DNA of 64,000 nt from Aplectana chamaeleonis. Taxonomy: Eukaryota > Nematoda > Chromadorea > Rhabditida > Cosmocercidae. The stretch is from contig JAPDOI010000871.1 of assembly GCA_029168955.1 (NCBI GenBank), positions 198,021 to 262,020 on the forward strand, written 5' to 3'. A program made the position numbers and the translations under genes. Numbering within the stretch: position 1 is the stretch's first letter; every line of letters starts with the position of its first letter. This document shows positions 1-11,021 of this stretch, one piece after another. The notes beneath the pieces are model-generated. The model had not been told where the DNA came from, did not search any database, and worked only from the letters and a program-made list of their open reading frames with translations.

Positions 1-2
1 CA

Positions 3-524
3 GTAAAAGAACACTGTCAGCTCCAGGCCCAACAATTTTTCATCAATATCATAAAGCAACCCAACCACCCCTCATGGAGAGTGCTGAACCCCGTCAGGGA
101 GAGACGCATCAGAAAGCCATTCGCCGATGCTCCAAGCAAAGTCAATCTGCAAAGATGGCACGATTCACAGCAAGAACGACTCCGTCTGTTGCGCGAGGAG
201 CACACACAGTTCGTACGCTGTCATCTGGAGAAGGCGGCGGTAAATCCCATCCTGGGAGTGGTGCCGCCCCGGGTCTGCACATCCGAGTCTCAACTCGGAA
301 GGAGGGCCAGATGCACCCTGGCATCGCTGCGCTGTGGTCACTCTACTATGCTTATGGCATATGTTAGCAAGATTGACAGCACCAAATCGGACGTTTGCCC
401 AGACTGTGGAGGCCACGGCCACGATACGACACATTTGTTTGATTGTCCGGAGAGGCCAACCACGCTGACCACAATGGACCCATGGACGAATCCATTATTG
501 GTCGCCCAGTTCCTCAACCTATGA
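3..524 (+). pseudogene. 3' end of a non-LTR retrotransposon reverse transcriptase (C-terminal fragment)
   Basis: The frame is open from the left window edge to a TGA at 522-524, so the true start lies outside the window. No start codon should be assigned; the first ATG-like position is only an alternative codon. The C-terminus carries CPDCGGHGHDTTHLFDCP, a Cys/His cluster followed by a W-x-N-P-x-x-V-A-x-F-L ending. That arrangement is known from the C-terminal tails of Jockey/I-group LINE proteins (family knowledge). The RT palm itself is not in view. This is the end of a LINE ORF2, probably 5'-truncated. The exact clade cannot be settled from 174 residues. Confidence 0.7.
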
Positions 525-1439
525 CAGAACCCTCGACGTGGCTGCAAAGAAGAAGAAGAAAACATTATTTGACCCGAAATTTCATGAAGATTTCGGAAAC
601 AGCTCTGTTGAAAGATCCATCAAAAAGGGTAAGAATGGTATGAGCGAAGAACAGGTAGTTTTTCAAAAATCGCTTGAAGAAATTTTCCGACAAATTCTGA
701 CTCCAAGACAGCTCAAAAGAAATTTTTCATGACCTACGCAGATCATTTTACTAAGAATAAAAACATTTCTGAAGGAGGTCATCTAACGGAGAAAAATGTT
801 TCAAAACTAATGTTTACAAATAAAAATACATTAAATGCAAGAAAAAGAGGATCAAGAAAACGTTAAATTTTGAAGTTGCAAATCTATAGGGAACCTTCAC
901 CATTCCCCACTCAGTTATCCCAAACAACCTTCACCTCTCGGACCGTTGTCTCCACCCCAACGAACCTATGACACCAACACGGGTTTTTCCTTCCCTTCCG
1001 AAATCGTTGCGGCGCGGAGAAATAGTAGGGGTGGCCAAGTTTCCGCGATAACAACCTTTGGGGGTGTTAAGCACAGATTTGACATCCGTTTCCGGTGTTA
1101 CGGGAGGTTGCGGCACAGTGCCGTGGTTTGTCGACGTTTCAGATTTGGCCGTGCTATCTCGCCAGCTGGAACCACTTCTTCACTGCATATGGTCACACCA
1201 ATTTCTCCGCGCCGCAACGCTTTGGCAGGGGATGAAACCCTGAAATAGTGTTATAAATGCGCGGCGGCACGGAAAAATGGGCAAGCCCTAGTGGGATGGC
1301 AATTGATACTCCCCCCCCCCTCTAGTGATAGCACCGATTTGGCTAAAACTTCGCCAAGAGGCTTTTTTGAGCTGTGGATTAAGAATCTCTTATCCTTTTC
1401 GCAATTTTCAAAGGATTAATGGCTCAGACAAAAACGCGC
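525..1439. other. Intergenic; lysine-rich small ORF and a short inverted repeat
   Basis: A 64-residue ORF (538-732, +) begins with a lysine run and has no family motif; it may be downstream LINE sequence or chance. Two arms of about 22 bases built on CGTTGCGGCGCGGAGAAAT occur at 1003-1029 and, inverted, at 1199-1222, suggesting a small foldback MITE. A short homopolymer C run sits at 1309-1320. No other coding signal is visible. Confidence 0.4.
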
Positions 1440-1790
1440 TCCACGCCCCGCTGAAGGCCGCCAGCGGGATAGTGGCCGTGGAGCGCAAAATCCGAAGTTT
1501 TGTCACCCACGGTAGTAGCTATCGCGGAGGCGGTAGCGACTGTCGTGAACGAGTAGCTGCTTCCTGCCCTGGTGATAAGCCCCTCTGAGCTTTTTGTTTC
1601 CAAAAATATACTCACGCACCGGTGCACGACGCGGCCGCACGCCAACACGCGACCCGGCCAGTGCACCAAGCACCAACTGGGGCCACCAGCGATTGAGCGG
1701 AGCCTTCAGCGTCCAGGCGGAGCCAAGTACCGCGAAATTGGGCAATTGAACAGACGGCATTGCCTTCATCCGAGTCCTGGCTCAGAACCG
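1440..1790 (-). repeat. Dispersed repeat, copy 1 (inverted relative to 2850-3645)
   Basis: Read on the minus strand this segment matches 2850-3082 followed by 3553-3645 on the plus strand. Both can be translated with a similar phrase (VQLPNFAVLG against VQLPKFGVLG, then LGALA and RVGV). The match is imperfect and each copy has stops. The second copy is interrupted by the MITE at 3083-3552. It may be an old transposon body or a gene fragment; I do not recognise the protein. Confidence 0.5.
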
Positions 1791-2295
1791 CGTCGTATGC
1801 CTCCCTTGGAAACTATCGTCTTGAGCGACGAGCATCTTTTTAGGGGCACGTTTTGCCCGTGATGAGCACGCTCTCGTGTCAGGAGGGCAAGCACTCGCCT
1901 ATATCGTGTCTCCGGGAAAGTGGGAAGATCGGAGTGAGCGTCGAGCTCCTTTATATCTGAGAAGGTTTAGGGGTAGGTTCTCTAGGCAAAATTTCAGTCA
2001 TATCGGAGACTTTAACGATATAATCACCCTATACTTACCGTGATCTTTCGAAGCACCTAAAGTGGACCTCTTTTCCATGTTCAACACCTCGAATAAGCTC
2101 CTTAGGCTAAGTTAGAGCGAAAAAAAATGATTTTGTAGCATTCTTTGCGTTGTAGTCCGTACAGGTTTAGAGACGAGTCGTGCCTTATTAAATTCATTTG
2201 TAGGTGGAAATAAAGCTTTAGAAGAAGAATTCAACTTGTTATTGCCGCTCACTTCGTAGTTGCGCGATATTTCTTTGGATGCTTAAATTATTCGT
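1791..2295. other. Intergenic, nothing recognised
   Basis: Unique-looking AT-rich sequence with no long ORF and no inverted repeat that I can see. It ends with ATTCGAATATTCG-like words that lead into the tandem array. Confidence 0.5.
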
Positions 2296-2702
2296 CATTC
2301 GAATATTCGAATTTCGAATATTCGTTCGTTCGAAATAAAAAATGAACGAATTTATTCGAAATTCGTTCGTTCGAAATAAAAAATGAACGAATTTATTCGA
2401 AATTCGTTCGTTCGAAATAAAAAATGAACGAATTTATATGAAATTTGTTCGTTCGAAATAAAAAATGAACGAATTTATTCGAAACTCGTTCGTTCGAAAT
2501 AAAAAATGAACGAATTTATTAGAGATTCGTTCGTTCGAAATAAAAAATGAAGGATTTTATTCGAAATTCGTTCGTTCGAAATAAAAAATGAACGAATTTA
2601 TTCGAAATTCGTTCGTTCGAAATAAAAAAATGAACGAATTTATTCGAAATTCGTTCGTTCGAAATAAAAAATGAACGAATTTATTCGAAATTCGTTCGTT
2701 CG
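2296..2702. repeat. Minisatellite, 41-bp period, about 9-10 copies
   Basis: Tandem copies of a 41-bp unit containing TTCGTTCGTTCGAAATAAAA and AATGAACGAATTTATTCGAA. Each unit has near-palindromic TTCGAA and TTCGTTC/GAACGAA parts, so a single strand could fold locally. A few units carry substitutions and one has an extra A. Flanks are single copy. It resembles, but is not identical to, the 42-bp TTCGAA arrays at 26.9-27.4 and 32.0-32.3 kb. Confidence 0.95.
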
Positions 2703-2849
2703 GTCTCTTTTTAAAAAGTCCTCACTCTAATGCATATCGCTGGAGAAGGGCGAGATAGTGCCTAACGCGTGCGAAAAGTTTATTCAAAATTAGGCTCCAC
2801 GACAACCACGTCCATTTCCAAGGAAAAACACTCTTCAAACTTGACTCAG

Positions 2850-3645
2850 ATGTCGACAATGTCGTTTGTTCAACTACCCAAGTTTGGTGTACTTGGCCCG
2901 CTGGAGGCCCACATGGTGCTTGGCGCACTGGCTGCACGGCGCGTCGGGGTACCTGTCCCCTCGCTTGTTGGTGTGCGGAGATTTTGGTCTTCACGCTCAG
3001 TCAAGAAAACCCAGATGGACTCGTCGCCTGAGTCTTTCAGGTTCGGCGGCTTCTTGAGAGCGGCTTGACGCCCTTCTATTAAAGGCACGGGACACCAAAA
3101 AATTAATTTTTAGATTTCGTGTTTATCTTGGAGAGAGTCGCACGCTGATAACAATGGTATCTCTGAAATCGTCCAAGACCCCCTTTGGACAGAAATATGG
3201 CTCCTCAAAGATGCCTAGATTTTGAGAGTGAAAAATTGGTGAACGAGTTGTCTCAGGTCTGTAGTTCTCTTCATTCGCAATCGTTGCGCCGGAGTGAGTC
3301 AGGATAAGGAGACAGCCCGGCAGTGGACTGAAAAACGACGACTTGTTGGAATTCATCCATTTAGCCGCTATCGACCTCGGAAATCTGCTAGGGGGTCGGG
3401 ACTGTGGTGGTGAGCGAAGGGGGTCGGGCCTGTGGTGGTCGCTTATATCTCGCTTATTTGGAGCAAATGAGATCTCGCATTTGGCATAGGAGGGGTCTTT
3501 TACACAATTAAATGAAAATCTCAAAATTCATATCTGAGGGTGTACTGTGCCTTCAAGTAGCTGCTCGACCACGACAGTCGTTACTGCGGGCGACAAAGCT
3601 TTGAACTTTGGGCTCTTCGGCCACTATCCCGCTGACGACGCAGAC
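2850..3645 (+). repeat. Dispersed repeat, copy 2, split by a MITE
   Basis: Partner of 1440-1790 in opposite orientation. The shared sequence runs 2850-3082 and resumes at 3553-3645, with the 470-bp AGGCA MITE between. The segment after the MITE (CTGCTCGACCACGACAGTCG) matches 1540-1565 on the other strand. No intact ORF. Confidence 0.5.
3083..3552 (+). mobile_element. AGGCA-family MITE, copy 1 (TTAA/TCAA flanked)
   Basis: Begins AGGCACGGGACACC right after TTAA (3079-3082) and ends GGTGTACTGTGCCT followed by TCAA. The ends are inverted repeats of each other. The body is closely similar to 3650-4133, and partly to 23245-23595. A 133-residue minus-strand ORF inside it is not maintained in the second copy and is probably fortuitous. 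TTAA duplication is typical of piggyBac-superfamily integration (family knowledge); no transposase is present. Confidence 0.85.
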
Positions 3646-3649
3646 TTAA

Positions 3650-4133
3650 AGGCACAGGACACCCAAAAAAATTATTTTGAGGTTTTATCCTTATCTTGGA
3701 GAGGGTCAAACTCTGATCAAAATGGTATCTCTGAAATCGTCCAAGACCCCCATTGAACAGAGTTATGGCTCTTCAAAAATACCTAGATTCTGAGGGTGAG
3801 AAATTGGTGGACGAGTTGTCTCAGGCCTGTATTTCTCTCCATTCGCAATCGTTGCGTGAGAGAAAGCCAGAGTAAGGAGACAGTCCGGTAATGGACTGAA
3901 GAACGACGACTTGTTGGAATTCATCCATCCATCGAGCCGCTATTGAGTTCGAAAATCTGTTAGGGGGTCGGGCCTGTGTTGGTGAGCGAAGGGGGTCGGG
4001 CCTGTGGTGGTCGCTTATATCTCGCCTATTTGGAGGAAATGAGATCGGGCATTCGGCACGTGTTATACAGGAGGGGTCTTCTACAAAATTACATGAAAAT
4101 CTCAAAATTCATATCTGAGGGTGTACTGTGCCT
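3650..4133 (+). mobile_element. AGGCA-family MITE, copy 2, with perfect TTAA duplication
   Basis: Flanked by TTAA at 3646-3649 and 4134-4137. Terminal inverted repeats are AGGCACAGGACACC and GGTGTACTGTGCCT. The body is about 85-90% like copy 1 by eye, in the same orientation and only 97 bases downstream. It is non-coding and non-autonomous. Confidence 0.9.
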
Positions 4134-4137
4134 TTAA

Positions 4138-4699
4138 GCGGCCTTTTACATCCGCATCTGGTGAAGCGAACCATAAACTACATAGAACGTTTTGTGAATT
4201 TCGCGATGAACTCTATAAATTCGTGCACTGCCTGAAGGTCACAATCATCATTCGCTTGATCCCGCGTGTTCTGAAGCGAGAAAAATCTAAAAATCCTCAA
4301 TTTTCTCGATCTTTCTCGATGACTACATTTGCCAGAGGTTTAAAAGGCGAAAAATTCACACCCCTGGCTCTCACTGAGGCCGCGAGTTATGTGTAAATCT
4401 AAGTTTTAAACTTTGATCTCTGTCGAATACGTATATGAAATTTTAGTGATGCAAACAGCTTGTTTATGCCTTCTTTTTCACTCTTGATTGCTTTTTTCGG
4501 CCTTAGCGGTGTCTATTGTCAAAGCCTGGATTTCTAAAGACTAACGATTAACGACTAACGATTTATGAGGATTTCGGCTCGTTGAACGACTAACGAATGA
4601 CAACGTTCCAACTACGCATCACCCTGGATCCCATGGGAACTGAGTTGCTTTAACAGGTGTTGGCAGAAGTTTCAACCTGTCAGATTCTGTCAGTGGATG
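4138..4699. other. Intergenic; CTAACGA word cluster
   Basis: No gene seen. Around 4538-4605 the word CTAACGA/TTAACGA is repeated five or so times, like the subterminal word clusters of the hAT-like MITEs in this window, but no matching termini were found. Confidence 0.4.
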
Positions 4700-4828
4700 C
4701 AGGTTAAAATTATTTCCTCGTTTTGTTCCGATATCTGCACCCATTTTTTGGAAATTGGTAAGCGGAATTCCGAAGCCTAAAAACCTTCCGAAATCGGAAA
4801 ACGGAAATCGGAATTCCGCTCATCCCTG
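4700..4828. mobile_element. Right end of an hAT-like MITE
   Basis: Ends CGGAATTCCGCTCATCCCTG at 4828, the same terminus type as the complete element 32757-33034 (CAGGGATGAGCGGAAT). Interior words are CGGAAATCGGAATTCC. The left terminus was not found, so the element is truncated or diverged. Confidence 0.5.
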
Positions 4829-4836
4829 GTCCGGAC

Positions 4837-4910
4837 CAGGGGTGCGCGAAAAATGTTGAAACCGAAGAAAAACGGAAACCGAAGAACTTGGCACAACTGA
4901 ACACACCAGC
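4837..4910. mobile_element. Left end of a second hAT-like MITE
   Basis: Starts CAGGGGTGCGCGAAAAATG, followed by words such as AACCGAAG and ACGGAAACCG. It lies exactly 8 bases (GTCCGGAC) after the end of the previous element, the length of an hAT target duplication. No right end was found. Confidence 0.4.
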
Positions 4911-4999
4911 CTTCCCAAGTCATCATTAGGTTGAGGTTTTTTCGTTTCCCCAAAATCATGAATATTCTTCTGATGATTCACACTAGTCTCCGAAAAACC

Positions 5000-5690
5000 A
5001 CCAAACAGCATTCCCCATGAAGCCGGCGATGGCCGGCAGGGACAGGCGCGGTGGAGTCGCGCCGCCAGTGTATGCCATAAATCTTCTCATCGTAACAGCC
5101 ACACCACATTCGAACACCTTAACGAGCACACCGTCGCCCAGGTCTCGAAAGCTTTCCACTGCATTCTCAGGCCCAACAGCAACAACAACTTTTGCTATGG
5201 AAAATATTGGAGAAAAGCTTTCAAGGATGATTTAGACTATTGACTGGAAGAAATGTTCAATTATCAGGTTCTTACCAAAGTACATGTTGCATGTTTTCCC
5301 TTTTTTCCAGAAGATGAACAAACTCTTGAACGAATGGACGAACTAAACATTGACCTTCCGTCTATCGTCTGCACATTCTTCTATTCTAGGGCGCTGCATA
5401 CGCTGATGCTTGGAAAGACTCAATTTCAGTTTCAGCCATTTCTCCTGTCTGTTCTACGGCAGTATGGGGCAGAAAATGGGAAATACAAAGAAAAACGGAC
5501 TTCGTGGCAATCGGTGGACGCTCGACAAGTACAGCATTCGATACTGTCAGAGCAACATATTTTGTAACATACTCATACAAACGAATTCATGAAAAAAGTT
5601 CCCGTCAGCAGTCCTGTTCAAGACGCTTCTATCGGCAAATAAATTCGCATAGGGGTATGGTTTCCGCATTACATTTAGTCTGACGCATGG
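5000..5690 (+). other. Region open in several frames; possible decayed gene fragment
   Basis: Three plus-strand frames stay open here: 5017-5235, 5253-5567 and 5390-5683. A T-rich stretch ending in CAG at 5312 and an AG at 5389 could be splice acceptors. The stretch LERMDELNIDLPSIV distantly recalls a TBC-domain motif, but the conserved W-F block that should follow is missing. With three open frames none can be preferred; I treat it as unresolved. Confidence 0.2.
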
Positions 5691-6284
5691 ACAAAGCAGC
5701 TGGTCATGCGGTGTTGGCAGCTTCACCGGCCACCGTCGCAACCCCGTCCATTCGGCAGACTAAATTTGTTACGTGAACTATACAAAACCGAGCATTTTTT
5801 TTGCAAAAGCGGTGTCTAGGTGATTAGCGGCGCATCGCCGTAAGTTACTTCGCAACTCACAAATTCAACTTTCGAAGCACTTTTTGTGTTCGTCTGATGT
5901 AATGTTCTGTTGAGAAGGCCTTTTTGACTCCGGTCAATAGACGGAAAACGTGTATTTCTTTCTGTATTTCCCATTGATCCCAAGTCAAAGGTCAAAATGG
6001 AAGATTTCTGCTATCATCATCGCCTGATCAGTTCATAATTAGGGATTTTGAGGTGGAAATATGAAATTTTTGATGAATTTCCGGAATTGAATATAGTGTT
6101 TGTAACGGTACTATATGGGACTCTTTGGAGACAATTCAAAAATAACTTCAAGACAGGAATCGGGCCACTCTGAAGTAAGTTATTGCAAGGCATCGCAATG
6201 TGGGCGCAAAAAGGGTCGTGAAATGCCCTTTTGCAAAAAAAATAACTTGCTCGCTACTGTAGTTCGGTACTACAGGTATAAGGC
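5691..6284. other. Intergenic, nothing recognised
   Basis: No ORF with family features, no repeat arms and no terminal motif seen up to the target duplication of the next element. Confidence 0.4.
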
Positions 6285-6292
6285 CATATTAG

Positions 6293-7853
6293 CAGGGCTG
6301 TGCGGAAATCTTTTTCAGGATTCCCGGTAAGGGAAACGGTAGAAAACTGGTCAAGAAACGCCGGAAACGGAAAAGACCAAAAAATCATGAGTTGTCTCAT
6401 TCTAACGCTTTGTCGCTGCTCACTGCTCATGTTCGATAACCTATGGTTTCAGTCAACAAACTAATATTTATTCAAATTATATAAAATTACTATGGGGCAC
6501 TCCACGGTTTCAAATTCTCACTTCCAAAAAATCCGATTAGACAGTTTCAAAAATTTTCAGTATATGTAGCAGCTCCTTCGAAACAGTGTAGAGCCTTCCC
6601 CCAGAGAGACCCAGGCTGTACCAGTTGTAGACGAAAGCTAGCGGCCGCGTTGCGTGTTCAAGGCTGATCTGAAGTCAATCTTCAGACCCTCACATACGAC
6701 TTCTTAGATTTTATTTTGAACCCTGATTGCGTACCGGAGATAATATCACCCGATCACATTCAAAAAGGTAAAAGAAAACTTCTTGACGAGAATAGAAAAA
6801 TTCGCTTGTGATCCGCCTATAGCACGCAGTGCCGCTGCCCGTGGCCACATTCCTCCCACCCAGATTCTTTCTTGGGGGACAGGCTGTACGTGTACAGGCT
6901 GTACCCATTTTTATTGTTGTCGTAGAAGTAGAAAAATGGTTGGGACTGTAGCGGAAAGCCCCTTAAATTCATTCTAGGAGAAAAAGCTAATTAGAAAATT
7001 CCCCAAAAAGCGGTCAGATTTCCTGCCACGCCTATATTGTGTTACCATTCTAGAGAGGGGGGGGACGCAATTCGAGAACCGCGAACATTGTCGAGGATCT
7101 CAGCCAGGCTCAGATATTGAACTGAACACAAGAGTTTGAAAGAGATTCTCAGCCACTCATGATGCCTTCAAATACAATACCCGCACTAATTTGCTCAAAA
7201 AAGTCGCGATATTGCGACTTTTGGTCATAACTCGGCTAAAAGTGACCCGTTCGGGGAGCTAGGGGCATATTTGGAATCAACATCGAGAGCTATTCCTTTT
7301 GAGCACACACATTTCTTGTCCTGCAAACAAGGCATATAGGGCTAACAGGAAAATCGAGTGAACGGAAACAACACCGACGTTCTGTTCTCAGCTCAAACGG
7401 GACCAATCGACCTGGGACTTGGCCTACAACTTTACTTTCTGATCCTCTTTCAAATAAGCACTGCGGCAGCCAATCCGGAAGAGCCGATTCTTCATCCCCT
7501 TCACATGTGCCAAGTCCATTCTCGCCTCAAACGGGACCATGTTAAGAGATATCTGTGCTCATAATAAAGAGCTCTCGATGTTGATTCCAAATGTGCCCCT
7601 AGCTCCCCGAACGGGATGTTTTGAGCCGTGTTATGACGAAAAGTCGCAAAAGTCGCGATTTCGCAACTTTTGGGGCTTTTTTTAAATAGTGCGGGTATCG
7701 TACCCTTGCCAGACCCACTACCATAACCCGCGTAACACTAATTTCTTCCGTTTTCGGGCCCAAAAAGTCGGAAACGGAAACGGAGCGAAGCAGCCAAAAA
7801 ACACCGGAAATACGGAAACGGAATCGGAAACGGAACAGTTCCGCACAGCCCTA
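6293..7853. mobile_element. hAT-like non-autonomous element, 1561 bp, perfect 8-bp duplication
   Basis: CATATTAG at 6285-6292 is repeated at 7854-7861. The ends are CAGGGCTGTGCGGAA and TTCCGCACAGCCCTA (the last base departs from the expected G). hAT elements make 8-bp duplications and have CAGGG-type ends (family knowledge). Subterminal zones carry the word CGGAAACGGAA in several copies (6330-6385 and 7768-7835). No transposase is present. A TA-inserted MITE (7175-7700) sits near the right end. Confidence 0.85.
7175..7700. mobile_element. Long-TIR MITE with CAATACCCGC ends, nested
   Basis: TA-flanked (7173-7174 and 7701-7702). Arms of about 120 bp are inverted: CAATACCCGCACTAA at left and TAGTGCGGGTATCG at right, continuing through CGGGGAGCTAGGGGCA and CATCGAGAGCT. 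TA duplication points to Tc1/mariner-type integration (inference). The internal 68-residue ORF at 7358-7564 has no family signal. Confidence 0.85.
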
Positions 7854-8126
7854 CATATTAGGCTACGTAATCCGGGTTGGAGCTAGAGCACATTGAAAAA
7901 AATCACATCGTGGGGCAGGAAGCACGCGTTATGTAGAGGGTAAGCAGCATACACATTCATTTCTTCCTAGAACAAACTCTCTGTCATGTTTTTTTGTTGG
8001 CTCATTAAAGATTTGAGAGAGACGACAATAAGTGAATCACAGACAGGGCCGAAGAAAAAAAATGCAGAGCGCCCTGCAAACCTCGCTGACGAGTGGGGTA
8101 GGTATCCATATGAGTAATTAGGCAAT

Positions 8127-8351
8127 TTAATAATTCTTCATTGGTAAAAATTTTGTGAAAGCTGACATTAATTGATCATCATACTTGCAGCGAATTGTTT
8201 GGAGCGTTGGAACGGAACGCACTGACCGTTTTGGTTCCCTATTGTCTATGTAATTGGCGTTGACGAAAATTTCCTGCATGTGAAGTCCGTCCAGATAAGA
8301 CTGTTCGCCCGCGCGGACGGCGTGAGCCTCAAGCAGCCATCGCAAGAGCAT
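8127..8351 (-). CDS. Hypothetical 74-residue ORF
   Basis: A single open frame containing AGEQSYLDGLHMQEIF. Composition looks more coding-like than neighbouring ORFs, but there is no recognised domain, no clear splice sites and no second copy in the window. It could be an exon fragment or chance. Confidence 0.15.
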   Translation of the reverse strand: MLLRWLLEAHAVRAGEQSYLDGLHMQEIFVNANYIDNREPKRSVRSVPTLQTIRCKYDDQLMSAFTKFLPMKNY

Positions 8352-8399
8352 TATCCGGGCAAACTTCCCCAGGCCGCAAACAACTAATTGGGATAGTAC

Positions 8400-9490
8400 T
8401 CACTATTCGTTTAATATTCCCGTTGATCGATTGAACAGTACCAAAAATGTCTTCGCAACGACCGTTCAACACGCAGGCCGACCGCGTGTGCGAACGATCT
8501 CATTCGGGCCGACTTTATACTACAACATCAAGAATGAACCAAAAGGGTCAGACCGATTCATGCAAACTGTAATGATAGTGTTGATGTTTAATGACAGCTG
8601 TATCAGTGGACATTTTTTACAGAGGTTTTCGTTGTCGAGTTCGTCATATTAGATCAAAATATTGGAAAATAAGCAGAAATTGTGCGTGTTGCTACAATCA
8701 TGAAGAAACGCCGAAAGATGCTACAATAGTCCTTCTTGGAGTGAATACTTTCTTGACTTGGACTCGTAGCTCGTGACAACTAATTAGACTTTGATGTTTA
8801 CTATAGGTTGATAATAGAGTCGGCTAGAATTTGAAAGGATGTATTGCGTATAACATTACCAGGGAAGTTCAAAAACTGAAAACAACGTCCTCGAAAATGA
8901 GCACCTGAAACATGTGAACATTAAAGCACAGGTACAAGAATGATGCCATCCTTTCTAAGGTCCTAGTTATACTCCGGCGGGAAGAGAATTCCAAGCGTGA
9001 ACATTGCAGCGGCTTACCGAGATACCCGCGGTTGCTTTAATCACCCACGAAATTTTGCGTACAACGCAGCAAAAATTGTAGACCAGAATTTCTTGAAGGC
9101 ACAGCCCAACTTCGAAATCGTTCTTTAGTATTCCTGCTTGCCATAGTAGAGAATTTTTTCGCTAATCATGGTCGTGACTAGCAAATCGCTCACAACGCAC
9201 AAAGAACAGAGTCAATCTCCCCCTCCTCCGAAGATTGTGATGCTTAGCGACGAGAATTTCTTGGACGAGTTGTCTTGTTTTCTATTTTCTACCGTAAGTC
9301 GCTGCCATGGCATTGTATCAGATCACAATGCATATAAAACTAGATGAATAGCGAATAGATTATTCAAGAATAGATTTTAATGGAAATCCACCGCGCGTCT
9401 TTTCCCCATCTGGATTGAAAACTTGTCGATGACCATACCGCATTTTCACTCCTCTGGGGAAGTGGCCAACGTTTTTCCTTGCCTACTTTC
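8400..9490. other. Intergenic; one isolated AGGCA-type end
   Basis: No gene seen. At 9093-9110 the sequence TTGA followed by AGGCACAGCCCAAC matches the left end of the element at 17783-18214, but no right end follows. The remainder is unremarkable. Confidence 0.4.
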
Positions 9491-9498
9491 ATGAGCAT

Positions 9499-10147
9499 TT
9501 GCAAAATATTTGCAGGAAGGCGTGTGGTCGGACTTGTCAAATATTCAAAGCGTTAGCAACAAAAAACGTTGATTTATTGGTGAAGGCGTACAAAACATAC
9601 GTGAGACCTATTTTGGAATGTGGTCCCACAGTTTTTTCACCATATAAAAAGAAAGATATACAATTCATTGAGAAAATTCAGAGCAACTACAGTCGTGAAT
9701 TGATCATCAGATGTAGCAGCTTTGACTACACTCGCATACCTAGATCGCAACACAGGAACAAAGTCCTCGGATTGCATTCTTTAGAGTTTCGGAGAAAACT
9801 CAGAGATGTAAACTCTGGTACCGCCGTAGTGACCTGTTGATTTCGATTATCACAGCGCGGAGCGGTGGCTTTTTCGTCGGAACCTCCTTATCACTAGTTA
9901 TATTTCACCGAGGCCCACCGCTCCGCTGCTGGTATTGATCGAAATCAACAGGTCACTACGGCGGTACCAGAGTTTATGTATGGTCTTCAAAATAGTGTCT
10001 CACACTTGTGGAATCAACTGCTCATCGTTTTATAGACTGACTACTTCGAAAACTAGAGGAGGAAACATAAAAATATCTTATCGTGCGGCCAGAACCCCCA
10101 TACGATCTCATACATTTACAGTCCGTGTGCTGCTTATGTGTCTTTGA
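9499..10147 (+). pseudogene. CR1/L2-like LINE reverse transcriptase, C-terminal remnant split by a MITE
   Basis: The first part contains KTYVRPILECGPTVFSPYKK, IEKIQ and GLHSLEFRRKLRD. The second part (from about 9977) contains MVFKIV and FYRL..SKTRGG. In CR1-type proteins these blocks are adjacent (RPILE.G..VWSP, then SLE.RR..D, then the FKI block). They are separated here by the 164-bp insertion 9811-9974. The reading frame runs through the pre-insertion site. The N-terminal RT palm is missing, so the LINE is 5'-truncated. Confidence 0.75.
9811..9974. mobile_element. 164-bp hairpin MITE inserted at TA inside the LINE
   Basis: Arms AACTCTGGTACCGCCGTAGT and its exact inverse, about 35 bp each, are flanked by TA at 9809-9810 and 9975-9976. 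Taking out the element plus one TA brings two adjacent LINE motifs into one frame, which fixes both boundaries. No coding capacity. TA duplication suggests Tc1/mariner-type mobilisation. Confidence 0.9.
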
Positions 10148-10324
10148 GAAGCACCGTTCCTCTGCAACCCCATTACTTGCTGTCCTTCAAACGAATGGCC
10201 TCAAAAATAATTCTCAGTTGCTAGTTGTTATCACTGAATTGTTATCATTGTGATACTATACTAGAATGATGTATGTATTTGTTTTTATTGTTTATCTTAC
10301 GTCTGTCTTAAACAGCGTAATGAA

Positions 10325-10467
<143 letters not shown>

Positions 10468-10719
10468 ACCAAATTGAGATTTAGCGCTTGTCAGGGGTTG
10501 CTAGTACATATATGTAGTACACCGCGGCCGGGCTATGACATCAGAACCTGCCTAGAGGTTGGAGTGTGCATATAAATACTGTAAATGTATTCAACAAGAT
10601 ACTTCATTAGTAAGTGAGGAAAGTTCGGTCTGTGCCAAAGTAGGCTTGTTACCACCACTACATGGCATGGAAGAATGAGTTTTGAATTGCGTCGAGTGTT
10701 GAAGAGGGCTGTGATCTAC

Positions 10720-10955
10720 TACACCTGGTATAACTAACATCTCTGGAGCTCGCTGAATACTACTCTCGTAGGTTCCGCCTCTTTTCCAATTAGCAGGGTC
10801 ATGGCAGCATATACTGTGGTTACGCCCGCTTAGTTATGATTGGTCGACGATATGTAGCGCATACAGTAAACCAAGCAGTATATGCTGCGTAGGTGCTGTA
10901 GGTGTCAGCATATCCTGCGCACACAGCAGCATATCCTGCGAAGTTCCTGAAGCGC
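10720..10955 (+). repeat. CATATG-palindrome repeat, left copy
   Basis: Begins TATAACTAACATCTCTGG, then GCTGAATACTACTCTCG, a GTTCCGCC stretch, and several AGCATATACTG/CAGCATATCCTGC words. The same parts occur inverted at 13066-13480. It lies immediately upstream of, or overlaps, the first candidate exon. Confidence 0.6.
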
Positions 10956-11021
10956 GAACGCACGCATGAAAGCGGCGGCGAGGTTCAGGCAGCGTTCGAA
11001 TTCAAATTAGGCGCGATAATG

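Noticed and set aside
2296..2702. CRISPR array
   Set aside because: Units are contiguous tandem repeats with no unique spacers, in eukaryotic-type sequence.
3123..3524. 133-residue minus-strand ORF, with a shorter relative at 3821-4105
   Set aside because: Both lie in copies of a non-coding MITE. The similarity is DNA-level, and the second copy is truncated and the third unrelated in frame.
5253..5683. TBC-domain-like exon
   Set aside because: Only a short phrase is reminiscent; the conserved W-F block is missing and three frames are open at once. Left unresolved rather than called.
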